Assembly (NCBI GenBank): GCA_949361645.1
Contig: OX442425.1
Location: 1,168,000 to 1,231,999, forward strand
Source: Spongilla lacustris
Taxonomy: Eukaryota; Porifera; Demospongiae; Spongillida; Spongillidae
Reading direction: 5' to 3'
Length of the DNA: 64,000 nt
Position 1 is the stretch's first letter. The number at the start of each line of letters is the position of its first letter. Shown here piece after piece: positions 40,601 through 51,288 of this stretch. The position numbers and the translations under genes are program-made. Below the pieces are notes generated by a model. That model did no database searches. It was not told where the DNA came from and saw only the letters and a list, made by a program, of their open reading frames with translations.

Positions 40601-42525
40601 ATAGAAATTATTATGCTTATACATGTTAACAAAGTGACCAGATTATCTCTCACAAGTTTAATACGTCGATGAGATATGCCCATTCTCTCCTCAAAGTACT
40701 TCATCACTGCTTCATTATTATAAGTAGTAACCAAATCAAGTGGAGTGAGATTATAGTGGTGGTCCATTTGATTTCCATCACATCCATGCTTCTCCACCAG
40801 GTATTTCACCATCTCTAGATTCCCATTCTTTTGACATGCAGCACATAATGGTGATCTACCCCATTGACCTGGACATCTTGGACTGCACTTCTTTTCTTCA
40901 ATCAGGTATATCAGGATGTCTAGGCTACCTGAGAATGCCGCCACATTGAGTGGAGTGTCTCCATTCACATCTTTCATGTTAACATCACATCCCTGCTTCT
41001 CCACCAGGTATTTCACCATCTCTAGATTCCCATTCTTTTCACATGCATCATGTAATGGTGATCTACCCCATGGACCTGGACATCCTGGACTGCACTTCGT
41101 TTCTTCAATCAAATATATCAGGATGTCTAGGCTACCGTTGGATGCAGCTATATGAAGTGGAATGTTTCCATTCACATCTTTCATGTTAACATCACACCCC
41201 TTCTTCTCTACCAGGTATTTCACCATCTCTAGATTCCCATTCTTTTGACATGCATTATGTAATGGTGATCTACCCCATTGACCTGGACATCCTGGACTGC
41301 ACTTCTTTTCTTCAATCAGGTATATCAGGATGTCTAGGCTACCTGAGAATGCCGCCACATTCAGTGAAGTGTCTCCATCCACATCTTTCATGTTAACATC
41401 ACATCCCTGCTTCTCCACAAGGTATTTCACCATCTTTAGATTCCCATTCTTTTCACATGCATTATGTAATGGTGATCTACCCCATTGACCTGGACATCCT
41501 GGACTGCACTTCGTTTCTTCAATCAAATATATCAGGATGTCTAGGCTACCGTTGGATGCAGCTATATGAAGTGGAATGTTTCCATTCACATCTTTCATGT
41601 TAACATCACACCCCTTCTTCTCCACCAGGTATTTCACCATCTCTAGATTCCCATTCTTTTCACATGCAGCATGTAATGGTGATCTACCCCATTGACCTGG
41701 ACATCCTGGACTGCACTTCTTTTCTTCAATCAGGTATATCAGGATGTCTAGGCTGCCTGAGACTGCAGCCACATTCAATGGAGTGTCTCCATCCACATCT
41801 TTCATGTTAAGATCACATCCCTGCTTCTCCACCAGGTATTTCACCATCTCTAGATTCCCATTCTTTTCACATGCATCATGTAATGGTGATCTACCCCATT
41901 GACCTGGACATCTTGGACTGCACTTCTTTTCTTCAATCAGGTATATCAGGATGTCTAGGCTACCTGAGAATGCCGCCACATTGAGTGGAGTGTCTCCATT
42001 CACATCTTTCATGTTAACATCACATCCCTGCTTCTCCACCAGGTATTTCACCATCTGTAGATTCCCATTCTTTTGACATGCATTATGTAATGGTGATCTA
42101 CCCCATCGACCTGGACATCCTGGACTGCACCTCTTTTCTTCAATCAGGTATATCAGGATGTCTAGGCTACCTGAGAATGCAGCCACATTCAGCGGAGTGT
42201 CTCCATTCACATCTTTCATGTTAACATCACATCCCTTCTCCTCCACCAGGTATTTCACCATCTCTAGATTCCCATTCTTTTCACATGCATTATGTAATGG
42301 TGATCTACCCCATTGACCTGGACATCCTGGACTGCACGTTCTGTCTTCTATAAGATACTTTACAATGTCAATCTTCCCATACGCAGCAGCAAAGTTCAGA
42401 GGTGCATTGCCATCTTTATCCCTCTGATTTGGATCCACCCCCCTCTGTTCTACCAGATATCTCAGTGCACGAAGGTTTCCCTTTGCAGAAGCTGTATGCG
42501 GGTTGGGCTGGGGAGGAGGAAGCAT
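37691..42525 (-). CDS. Ankyrin-ROCO-Death domain protein
   Basis: Five exons on the minus strand join in phase to 4311 nt, 1436 aa: 42525-40654, 40592-40506, 40193-40139, 40093-38090, 37983-37691; introns of 61, 312, 45 and 106 nt. Residues 1 to about 620 hold about 18 ankyrin repeats. Residues about 712-950 form a Roc-type GTPase: P-loop IIGAAGVGKTHLL (about 718), switch-II motif DSGGQPQF (about 859), base-recognition VGTHRD (about 940). About 135 residues separate the P-loop and DSGGQ, longer than a minimal G domain. A COR-like part follows (IPLRWLVFHQEMQSL). The last 96 residues are a Death domain (DVAAVIPAKWRSVGVQL, then W-rich helices, ending near RISKKY). Death domains bind other Death domains in apoptotic and innate immune complexes; DAPK1 also combines ankyrin, ROCO and Death parts. 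The start is uncertain: the ATG at 42525 gives the first repeat directly, but an acceptor (CATACAG) at about 42500 allows an upstream exon. No kinase domain is visible. Confidence 0.9.
40765..42420 (-). repeat. Coding 207-bp tandem repeat (paired ankyrin repeats)
   Basis: Eight tandem units of 207 bp, each 69 aa or two ankyrin repeats: one type reads DTPLNVAAFSGSLDILIYLI, the other RSPLHNACEKNGNLEMVKYL. Units are almost identical in nucleotide sequence, with a few alternating variants (DVNGNIPLHIAASNG in units 5 and 7). This implies recent expansion or homogenisation by unequal crossing-over or gene conversion. Confidence 0.95.
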
Positions 42526-42850
42526 TGGTCATCTAGCTGGTTCTGGTATGTATTGTTTTGGTAAAGATGTGGATCTAAACATTAGGATCATTTATTTATT
42601 TTCCATCAATCCTTCCTGTACATGTGACTTGACAAACACTCCATCATATGTCATGCACAACAATGTATTCATAGCTTTCATTAGTACAACTGGTTTACCT
42701 CCATCAGCCATTTTTAGCATCAAGGTAAGAAGTATATTAACATTAATTGAACTCATCCATCTGAATAGCCTGTATTAGTCTTGTTCCCTGACCAATATAA
42801 TAATTATACTAATATTAATTTGGTGAAACGAACACCAAAGAGGCAAGTAG
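42526..42850. other. Upstream region of the ANK-ROCO-Death gene
   Basis: AT-rich, no clear further exon. A first exon or promoter may lie here but no decisive motif is visible. Confidence 0.35.
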
Positions 42851-43032
42851 TGGCATAATGAATGCACTTGTAAACTGACTATATATGGAATCGTTTTCAA
42901 AAGGGGATTAGTTCAGATGAGTAATCCTTTAATCACTTTTAAAACTCATCTGAGTCATATGGACCTAACCCCATTTTGAAAACTATTCCCTTATAAATAG
43001 TTAGGCAGTTTACAAGTGTATTCATTATGCCA
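42851..43032. mobile_element. Foldback MITE, 182 bp
   Basis: Termini TGGCATAATGAATGCACTTG and its near-complement ending ATTCATTATGCCA. The arms pair imperfectly over about 70 bp, including TTTACAAGTG/CACTTGTAAA, CCCCATTTTGAAAA/TTTTCAAAAGGGG and ACTCATCTGA/TCAGATGAGT. No coding capacity. Confidence 0.85.
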
Positions 43033-43732
43033 TCAGTGTGGAGGATGTATGTAGTACATCACTAGGTCAAAGAATACTCTGCAATATTCAAGAGATTGAA
43101 GATGTAAGTTTCTTAGCCAAGTGCCATAATCCATGTATGAAAGCTTAGCTCTATTGTGGACAGCTCTGGTAAAAAAACATTGGACATTCTCAATGAATTG
43201 ATGTTGTCCTGAAGTAGCCATGGAATTTGACTCTAGAAGTGGCTGAACATAGGTAGTGAATATGACACAATGTATATTGCATAATGTATAAACACGTGCT
43301 TATTATACGCATGGTATAGACTCAACACTGATTCTGGTGAACAATTGTGATGAAATGGGGGCATCAGTGACAATAAATTTGTGCCTCCACCTGAGGTTGC
43401 CACACCCCTAACTCTTATCCCTAAGTCAACTTGCAGCCCGTCATTTCCATTGTTAACATCAGCCTCTCATGACAACTGTCTCCTTGACGACATGTGATGA
43501 CTTGCAATCAAGGGCATGCTGAAGGGTTAAGGTAGTACCACAACCATCACATTTAGGAGGTAGACAGCCCTGACATGGAGGGTCCCCGCAAATAACATAT
43601 GGCTAGGTCATATCCGAACGGCAATAGTGACAGGTCATAGTGGTGGTTATATAGTGAGCCAAGTTCCCTTCAAAATTGCTCTCTGTCGATCAGGGTAAGT
43701 ATGATACTCTCTAGCATGTAGTCTTGTTTCTT
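43033..43732. other. Stretch without a recognised gene
   Basis: Only short frames; nothing family-like. Confidence 0.4.
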
Positions 43733-43982
43733 ACCTACCACTACCCCTACTCCTCCCCTTACCTACCACTACCCCTACTCCTCCCCTTACGTACCACTAT
43801 CCCTACTCCTCCCCTTACCTACCACTACCCCTACTCCTCCCCTTACCTACCACTACCCCTACTCCTCCCCTTACCTACCACTACCCCTACTCCTCCCCTT
43901 ACCTACCATTACCCCTACTCCTCCCCTTACCTACCACTACTCCTACTCCTCCCCTTACCTACCACTACCCCTACTCCTCCCT
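43733..43982. repeat. 28-bp minisatellite
   Basis: About nine copies of CCTACCACTACCCCTACTCC plus TCCCCTTA. Pyrimidine-rich; plus frames reading TYHYPYSSP are artefacts. Confidence 0.95.
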
Positions 43983-45005
43983 TAATTACTTACACTTCTA
44001 TTTCACCAATAGTGAGCAGCTCGCAAGCTGTCATGCCTTTATCCTCTGCCACTACACACCTACCATTAAACAAAACATGGGAGACATTATCTGAAGTCCA
44101 AGTCAGCGAAACAGGAAATGGTAACATTGGCTGTCCCTGAGTTTTAATGATGTTCCAACTAGAAATCAGGTTGTGTGGCAGACATTGGATGACGTAATGC
44201 CTTCATACTTAAACTGGAAATAAATTAGTTGTTTTAAATTGATCAATGTCTAGAGCAGAGGTCAGATGTGTAAATGCTGATATCATGAGATGTCCATACA
44301 TCCATGGGCATTTACATGTACAGTACACATCTTCACTAAAACCAGTTTTGGTGGGCACATACATTGTAGCTACTTGTGAAGGACCCTGCATGTTAAGTAC
44401 ATTTAAGCATGCTGAATGTATCATCTGGTGCAGGGAGTGAGGTGACCCCAGTGGTCACAATTATGTGAAGATGACACACCTAAATGGTCCCTTGCACTGA
44501 TACACTATGGAACATATCTACATGTACACTGTTTACAAGTTGGGTTGACTTTAATTTGCAGAAGGCTGTATTGAAGGAAGAGCTAGTGGACACACCTGTT
44601 GTTGTTACATAATTTATGAAGAGTAACGAGAAGATAAAGTTTTGCTGGTATGTTAGAACCGCCATCGCGCATGCGCAGGTCAGTTCGCTCTAACGGTCGC
44701 GCGAAGGCAGGGTACTATTTTTTTTTTCCCCTCATTCTCCGTACATCGTCTGGGAGAGATGAGGTGATCATCCGGGCAGGTATCTGGCACCGTATAACGA
44801 CTGGGGGAGTGCCATCGCACCGCAGCCCCCAAACTTGCCTAGCCACGAAGCCCGGGGAACGGCCAATAGTAGAACATCCTTAATAAGCTACTACATGTAG
44901 CTCATCGACTAGTTGGGCGTAGCCCGACCTTCGCGTATTGGCGGAAGGTCGGGTATCAAGCCTATACCTGGATTTGTACCCATCTGATAGTGCTGGGGGC
45001 TATTA

Positions 45006-45205
45006 NNNNNNNNNNNNNNNNNNNNNNNNNNNNNNNNNNNNNNNNNNNNNNNNNNNNNNNNNNNNNNNNNNNNNNNNNNNNNNNNNNNNNNNNNNNNNNN
45101 NNNNNNNNNNNNNNNNNNNNNNNNNNNNNNNNNNNNNNNNNNNNNNNNNNNNNNNNNNNNNNNNNNNNNNNNNNNNNNNNNNNNNNNNNNNNNNNNNNNN
45201 NNNNN
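45006..45205. other. Assembly gap (200 N)
   Basis: Exactly 200 N. True size and content unknown; the gap begins inside an inverted-repeat arm. Confidence 0.99.
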
Positions 45206-45302
45206 TGGGGCATTAATTGGAGTGGTCAGTCCTGCGTATATATAGATTTATAGTATTACTTTTACAAAGTTAACTTTCCATCCTGCTTGATACTTGATAC
45301 TT

Positions 45303-45374
45303 TTAAGTAATCGGGCGGGCCCTACCACCGCGTTTGGTCAAACGCGGTGTAGGGCCCGCCCGACTTACTTTTAA
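45303..45374. repeat. GC-rich hairpin, about 33-bp arms
   Basis: AAGTAATCGGGCGGGCCCTA then CCACCGCGTTTG, loop GTC, then the complement with one missing C and one A/T change. A strong stem in AT-rich surroundings. Confidence 0.9.
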
Positions 45375-45418
45375 GCGTAACCAGGAAACTGAAATCCTCT
45401 TAATTTTCATTCGCTTAG

Positions 45419-46113
45419 GATGGCGAGGACAGAGAAGGCACGGAATATCCGTATTGTTCTGATAAGATGGATGCTGTAGAAATGATGAAGTCTCTTCTGC
45501 AAGAACCGTCAAGATTGGAAACAGATGGCTCACCTGGAGGAAGAAGAGCTTCACATCACTGCTGTCTTTCTATGGTATGCTTATATAAAGGTTGACCGTT
45601 AAATTTATCCTCATCTTTTTTCTGAGGAGAGAAGCAGGGAGAATTGTGACTTTGTACCCACCTTTTGAAAGGCCTGGAACACGTGTTGCTGTGATTTACC
45701 AAGGTACATACACATGCATGTAAACGTTTCAGAGTTTTGACTACACCTATATGTTCATACTCTCAATAGCCCACTGCTGTTTTTCAAGCCAACTTAGCAT
45801 GCAAGTAATGCCCTACGTGTTTGTGCTCAATGATTTCATTCCTCTTTCAGCACTTATGCCCTTTTTACTATTATTAAAAGCCTACTCCTTCATCTGCATG
45901 ACGTGGATTGTATGCGAGACTTTGGTACCTGTTCTGCATTTAGTGCTGAAAGGTAATGCTGTGAGTTTGACCTTTCAGTGATCAGATCCTAAGCTGTTAC
46001 TTATATTTCATTTCAGATGTGAGGTTGCACTACATCTTCAATAACAAACAGGCACCAAGCAGGGACATAGTAAACCACTTTGCCAATCTTCACAGTAACC
46101 AATATGTCTGACA
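45419..46113 (+). CDS. Candidate multi-exon gene piece, family unknown
   Basis: Possible exons on the plus strand: 45419-45574 (acceptor CGCTTAG, donor GTATGC; DGEDREGTEYPYCSDKMDAV); about 45628-45701 (GRIVTLYPPFERPGTRVAVI, donor GTACAT); about 45851-45951 (TTTCAG acceptor; ALFTIIKSLLLHLHDVDCMR, donor GTAATG); about 46017-46110 (TTTCAG acceptor; LHYIFNNKQAPSRDIVNHFA, ending NQYV stop). Each has good splice signals and protein-like composition, but the phases do not join in one obvious frame. I recognise no family. Confidence 0.35.
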
Positions 46114-47517
46114 TGGAACACTATTGTATAGCAATGACATGTAAGCACATTCAGCTACTTAATAGAAACACTTTTATTTTGTAACAGCTGTGGCACCGGT
46201 CATCCTATATATACGCATTATTGAAATGTAATTCCACCCAAGGTAGTGCAGAGCAATAACCAACCAGGAGCTGCACGGAAGGTATCTCCTTATTTTTAGT
46301 TGTATCCTCATTCCTTTTATTGTGTTTATGTGCAGGCAGGCATCCCGTGCTGGAATGAGTTACTTTTAGAGTTGTGTCATCCACATTGGAAGAACTACGC
46401 ATGGTACACCATTCTTATATAGAGGCTTGGTGTGTACAGGAGGCTACGTTTAACCATTTCAGCAGGTATGTGTATGCATGTACTTCCACACAAATGACTG
46501 GCAATGTTTCCTTTCACTACCAGTTAAGTTATGGAGTGCTTTTGGCAACACTGTCACTTGGAATTGAAATGGAGCGATTGAGGCAGTACAAGTGGCATCT
46601 GGAGTACCATGCAGTGCTGACTGCCCTTACTACACCCTGACGAGGACCATTGACAGATTACTTTGTTGAAACTGATGTAGGCAGAAAGACAAGAGACAAT
46701 ACAGCAACTGCAAGAAATAACTTTTCTACATGACTGGACAACCACTTTTATCATGTGTGTATTTAATGTGTTCTACAATCACGTTCACAAGCACTAAATG
46801 CAAACTTCAAATAATAAATATTAGTATAAAGGGTTAAAAGGTTTCTATATTCCAGGTAGTGTAGATACAGTATTGGAACACCCATCGTTACGGTCTCGTA
46901 CCGGCATCGCTACGGCATCGAATCAAACTGTAGCTTACGCCATCGCTACGGTCACGGCAACATTTGATCCCGTAACGGGTAATGACGCATATATCGCTAC
47001 AGGATGTATTCAGTCATCGACTCAACATTGTTACATGCATCGTAACGGGAAAAAATTTCTGGTTGTGTACATGCAAAGGCATCAGTGCCAGCCGGTGCGG
47101 AGCCATGCAGTCTAGAACATCGGGCAGGCATACACGTGCTCTGAATTAAAACTTCCGCGACAGTTGGAATTGTAATAATTTGTGTGTTTGAGTGAATTCA
47201 AAGGCGCCTATACAAGTCAAATCTTTCAATAGCAGCAGGTAGGCCTATGCAGCAAATCCATACCGTCAAAATTAATATTATAGTTCACTGGTTCTTTTGA
47301 CGTTGAAGTTATTCTGGACTGACCAGATGGAGCCTCGGAGTCGAAAGCGACCAAGCAAAGAAGGTTTGCCATGGATGCATGATATTATGATCGTTTGTAC
47401 ACAATGCTGATAATCGAAGTGCACCACCGGCCAACTTTGGTGCCACGTCACGCAGAGATAATAGAGTTTATCTACATAGAAGAGTTATAACGTTTTTGGA
47501 GCAGTTTTTACGTACTT
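46114..47517. other. Stretch without a recognised gene
   Basis: Segment 46880-47060 repeats short CATCGCTACGG-like words. No supported gene on either strand. Confidence 0.4.
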
Positions 47518-47694
47518 TTGGGGGGTTTTCAACGCAAAAAGCGTTGGCTTCTGGGGCTCCGCCCCAGGCCCCGCTGGGGGAGCTTACAGCGCTCCCCCGG
47601 ACCCCCTAGCTGGGCGGGAGGGGTGCCCCCATCCTGCACCCTCCCCGGGGCGGCTCCGCATCCAGCTTTGCCCCACCCCCTGCCACACCCTCAC

Positions 47695-47730
<36 letters not shown>

Positions 47731-47757
47731 CTCCCAATTCCTGGATCCGCCCCTGCG
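47518..47757 (-). mobile_element. GC-rich non-autonomous element with a G30 run
   Basis: Read on the minus strand it starts CAGGGGCGGATCCAGGAATT, runs through G30 (47729-47700), continues GC-rich with short palindromes (GGGGCGGAGCCCC, AACGCTTTTTGCGTT) and ends near AAAACCCCCC. Same terminus as the elements at 26741-26756 and 26951-26967. Confidence 0.65.
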
Positions 47758-48177
47758 TCTTGTGTGAAAATGAGGTTCCTTTAGTCCAAGCATGCACGCG
47801 TAGTTATCACTCAATCAACGGTCAGACTTATCAGGTGTTAATAGCCCACAGCACTATCAGATGGGTACAAATCCAGGTATAGGCTTGATACCCGACCTTC
47901 CGCGAAGGTCGGGCTACGCCCAACTACTCATCGACCGTATTGCTATCGAGCGTTAGAAGGTTAAACGGGGATTGCAGTCCAATCAGAATGCAGGAGCCCA
48001 ATAAATACATTCTGCGGCAGCTGGTAGTAAAGCCAATCTGATTTAGACATCCTTTACACAATTATTCATTGATACCGATTGTATAATACGCCACAATTCA
48101 TTGATGTGTTGCATAATACGCCTGTACAAAACCTGGTACCCGACCTTCCGCCAATACGCGGGCTACGCCCAACTAGT

Positions 48178-48890
48178 ATAGTAAAACATACATGAGTCAT
48201 TTATAGACCGACATGTAGGCTAGCTGGTGCGTGGCCACGAGCACGCTTCGGTCACAAATTCACATAAGGTTTGCGTCACGAAGTCGAAGTAGGAACCATA
48301 GCATTTTGAAGAATGAAGAGTTTTCTCGTCGCTATCCATGCAAACTCTAGTAATCCGGATATCGCATGCATGATGTTTGTATTGGATATCACTGTAAATT
48401 TCATGCTAAAATACAATTAATTAGGCCGTGATTTTTTTCACCAGCTAGCTAAGTTGTACGTATAATTCTAAATAACGCCCACATTTTGGGCCAAAACAAT
48501 ATGGCCGCTAATTTTTGATCCTTCCCGGGATGGCACGGTAAGGGGTCTATACACATTGTATATTATTAGTAGCGCCTTGGCTACCACAGCCCAGGGCAAC
48601 TTGCCCTTGGAGATTATAGATCCCAATGTCTATAACTCTATGGTGCATGGTGGTGTAATTTAGGGTGATAACACTGATATGTATTTGCTATACCGCAAGT
48701 CAGTATACCGATAGACATGCACACAGTTACTATAATTATATCTCTCACCTGCCGTAGCACATCAAGTTTGGCATCCATGTATTATCCACGTGCACTGGCA
48801 CTGCTGACTAAGTACACACCCAACGGGTACCAAATTTGGACATAAATGTATATATTTAAGGGGGCGACTGATGTATATACATGTACATAT
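48178..48890. other. Stretch without a recognised gene
   Basis: Nothing coding supported on either strand. Confidence 0.4.
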
Positions 48891-49466
48891 CAGAGCCGCC
48901 GGCCGCGGTAGGAGTCGACAATTGGGGCGGCTCATTAATATTCATTACTTAATTATCGCACCAAAAGTTAGATAATTCCCGTACAATAATCATTTTCCTT
49001 AAATTCAGACCCAAATACTTGTCTCCTACATGTATCGTAAATTTAGTAAACTTCTTTCCAGCAATTAAATCTCGTATCTATGAAGGATTTCTCTAAAGAA
49101 GTTGTGGTAGTAAATAATTATGCTTGTAATTATTCTTGTAAGTCATGACACACGAAAAGCAGAAAGCATGAGCACGATTAACATCGTAATGCAGCCATGG
49201 CCACCTTTAATTGGAACCACTGGGCTTGGAACGAGCGCTTCACGACTGATAATTTCCCAAATTCACGCTGGGGAAAGCTAAAGTTCAAAGGCTGGTGTGC
49301 CTTGTCACCGATTTCGGGTAGCGGCAACTTGCTGCAAGACATGTACACTATTCTGAATCGGTACGAAAAAACGGCGAAAGAATTACCAGCTGTCTATTAA
49401 ATAAGTGTGTAGTTAATAACGTAACCAATAAAAAGTGGGGCGGCTAAGCTCCGGCGGCCCTGTACA
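48891..49466. mobile_element. Possible short element bounded by CAGAGCCGCCGG-like ends
   Basis: The left end has TGTACATATCAGAGCCGCCGG and the right end, complemented, has TGTACAGGGCCGCCGGAGC. GGGGCGGCT occurs just inside both ends. Between them lies a 67-codon ORF. The inverted match is short and imperfect, so this is tentative. Confidence 0.35.
49197..49400 (+). CDS. Small uncharacterised protein, 67 aa
   Basis: ATG in a good context (AGCCATGGCC), 67 codons rich in Trp and Asn (MATFNWNHWAWNERF near the start, LLQDMYTILNRYEKTAKELP near the end), then TAA with AATAAA 27 nt later (49427-49432). I see no signal peptide or membrane helix and recognise no family. It could be a complete small gene, a last exon, or chance within the surrounding element; the poly(A) signal and start context favour expression. 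Confidence 0.35.
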   Translation: MATFNWNHWAWNERFTTDNFPNSRWGKLKFKGWCALSPISGSGNLLQDMYTILNRYEKTAKELPAVY

Positions 49467-49897
49467 TTATGTAGTACGGTGGCCCGGTCGTGTAGCCAGT
49501 ATGACTTGTAGCATTTTTGATGTACATGTATGCGGTGTAAAATTGAAATGACTACATGTCGTGAGTCGAAATGGCCATTTTAACGTAGGGAAACGTATAT
49601 GTAGGCGCCATGTCCTATAACGTCAGACACCCCTATACTTGCCGGCATTAAACCCCACGGAACTGTGTGCGGTGCTAACGAAGTCAAAGGAGCCTATCCG
49701 GGTAACTACACACGTCGATTCTATCGACATCATTTTATTCTGCATTTCATGATCCAAATTACACATCTGGCCTCTTAAGGAGCCGGTGCATGCAGTAGAT
49801 TAGTTGCAGCTTCTGGCTCGCAATGGATAGCTTGTATATACATGTATACATGTAGACTACCTCACCAGTATGTGTGCATGGATAGGACCTATAGCTG
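49467..49897. other. Stretch without a recognised gene
   Basis: Contains a TATACATGTATACATGTAGA cluster near 49837; nothing coding. Confidence 0.4.
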
Positions 49898-50443
49898 GCA
49901 TTGAGCAGATGATACCTAATGGTAGTGTGAGCTGGCATTGAGCAGATGATACCTAATGGTAGTGGGAGCTGGCATTGAGCACATGATACCTAATGGTAAT
50001 GTGAGCTGGCATTAAGCAGATAGTACCTAATGGTAATGTGAGCTGGCATTGAGCAGATGGTACCTAATGGTAGTGTGAGCTGGCATTGAGCAGATGGTAC
50101 CTAATGGTAGTGTGAGCTGACATTGAGCAGATGATACCTAATGGTAGTGTGAGCTGGCATTGAGCAGACGATACCTAATGGTAGTGTGAGCTGGCATTGA
50201 GCAGATGGTACCTAATGGTAGTGTGAGCTGGCATTGAGCAGATGGTACCTAATGGTAGTGTGAGCTAGCATTGAGCAGATGGTACCTAATGGTAGTGTGA
50301 GCTGGCATTGAGCAGATGATTACCTAATGGTAGTGGGAGCTGGCATTGAGCAGATGATACCTAATGGTAGTATGAGCTGGCATTGAGCAGATGGTACCTA
50401 ATGGTAGTGTGAGCTGGCATTGAGCAGATGGTACCTAATGGCA
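49898..50443. repeat. 35-bp minisatellite
   Basis: About 15.5 copies of GTGAGCTGGCATTGAGCAGA plus TGATACCTAATGGTA, with few variants. The period equals that of the arrays at 7743 and 11403 but the sequence is unrelated. Confidence 0.97.
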
Positions 50444-51214
50444 GCAAAACTCATTGCAGAGTGAAGTATGCTGTACTTATATGAACTCCTCTATATCTTC
50501 TCCCTACACCTACACTGCTCCTGAACACCACATATTGTGCTGCTGCTGCATTGCAAAAATAAAACTATTGATGAAAGTTCATATAATGTCAAGCTTTTTG
50601 AATTTTTTTCCACTGTAGGAAACTGAAGCTCAATAAATTGATTTTGATTTTATAGCAGATTAATATGAAGCATATTTTGTACAAATATCCAGTATTTGGT
50701 ACAATAAATTTATAAGAACTGGATATTTGTTACATAAAATATTCGTAGTATTACATGTACTTCAAATCATAATGTGAAAACGTTTACAACATGTATTTAA
50801 TCATTTTGGCTCAGTTAATAGTTAATACATAGACTGATACATAGACTATGCCGAATAACTCATAGTTATGTCCACAATGTAGCATGTGTACTGTACCCTT
50901 GTACTGGGCCATAAATTTCAGATCAGGCAATGCAGCATAAAATTGAAAGAGCACATGTCCTACATCAGTAATTGTGAGCATCAATTTAATTTCTGGGCCT
51001 TACCAAAAATTGGAAGGGTTCACATGGAGACCTTAAAGGTCATGCACAGAGCAAATAGCAATGTAACTTAATGGCAAAACTTTAGAGAAAATGCTGCTCA
51101 TAGGGATTCACACATTGGTTGATGCTGGCCTTGGCATCAAACTTTGCCTATAGCAACAACTGATGGAGCAGGCAAGATGGCAGGAAAGTGATAATCTAAA
51201 TGCTGATGCTTGAA
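50444..51214. other. Region downstream of the BRD8-like gene
   Basis: AT-rich; short hairpin ACAAATATCCAGT/ACTGGATATTTGT at about 50682-50729. No gene. Confidence 0.4.
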
Positions 51215-51220
51215 TTTATT
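51215..51220 (-). terminator. Poly(A) signal of the BRD8-like gene
   Basis: AATAAA on the minus strand, about 70 nt beyond the stop codon at 51289. Confidence 0.6.
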
Positions 51221-51288
51221 CCAGAATATTGAATGATAGAACTTATCCATCTTTTTTAACAATTTTTTTAAAAAGCAACAAAAGAAAA

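Larger units (their letters stand above)
44912..48177. mobile_element. Inverted-repeat-bounded region, possibly a DNA transposon or nested foldbacks
   Basis: The left arm (44912-45005) starts TTGGGCGTAGCCCGACCTTC and continues GGAAGGTCGGGTATCAAGCC up to the gap. Its complement lies at 47840-47925, about 90 bp with one 8-bp deletion, and a shorter complement at 48137-48177 ends in the same CTAGTTGGGCG terminus. Each terminus is itself a hairpin (CCCGACCTTC ... GGAAGGTCGGG). The 200-N gap lies directly inside the left arm, so the assembly may have collapsed a repeat. No transposase is visible between the arms. Confidence 0.55.

Noticed and set aside
44667..44676. GCGCATGCGC, an NRF-1-like promoter palindrome
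   Set aside because: A single short motif with no gene start nearby that I can defend.
47584..47814. Gly-rich minus frames over the C30 run
   Set aside because: Produced by the homopolymer and GC-rich element.
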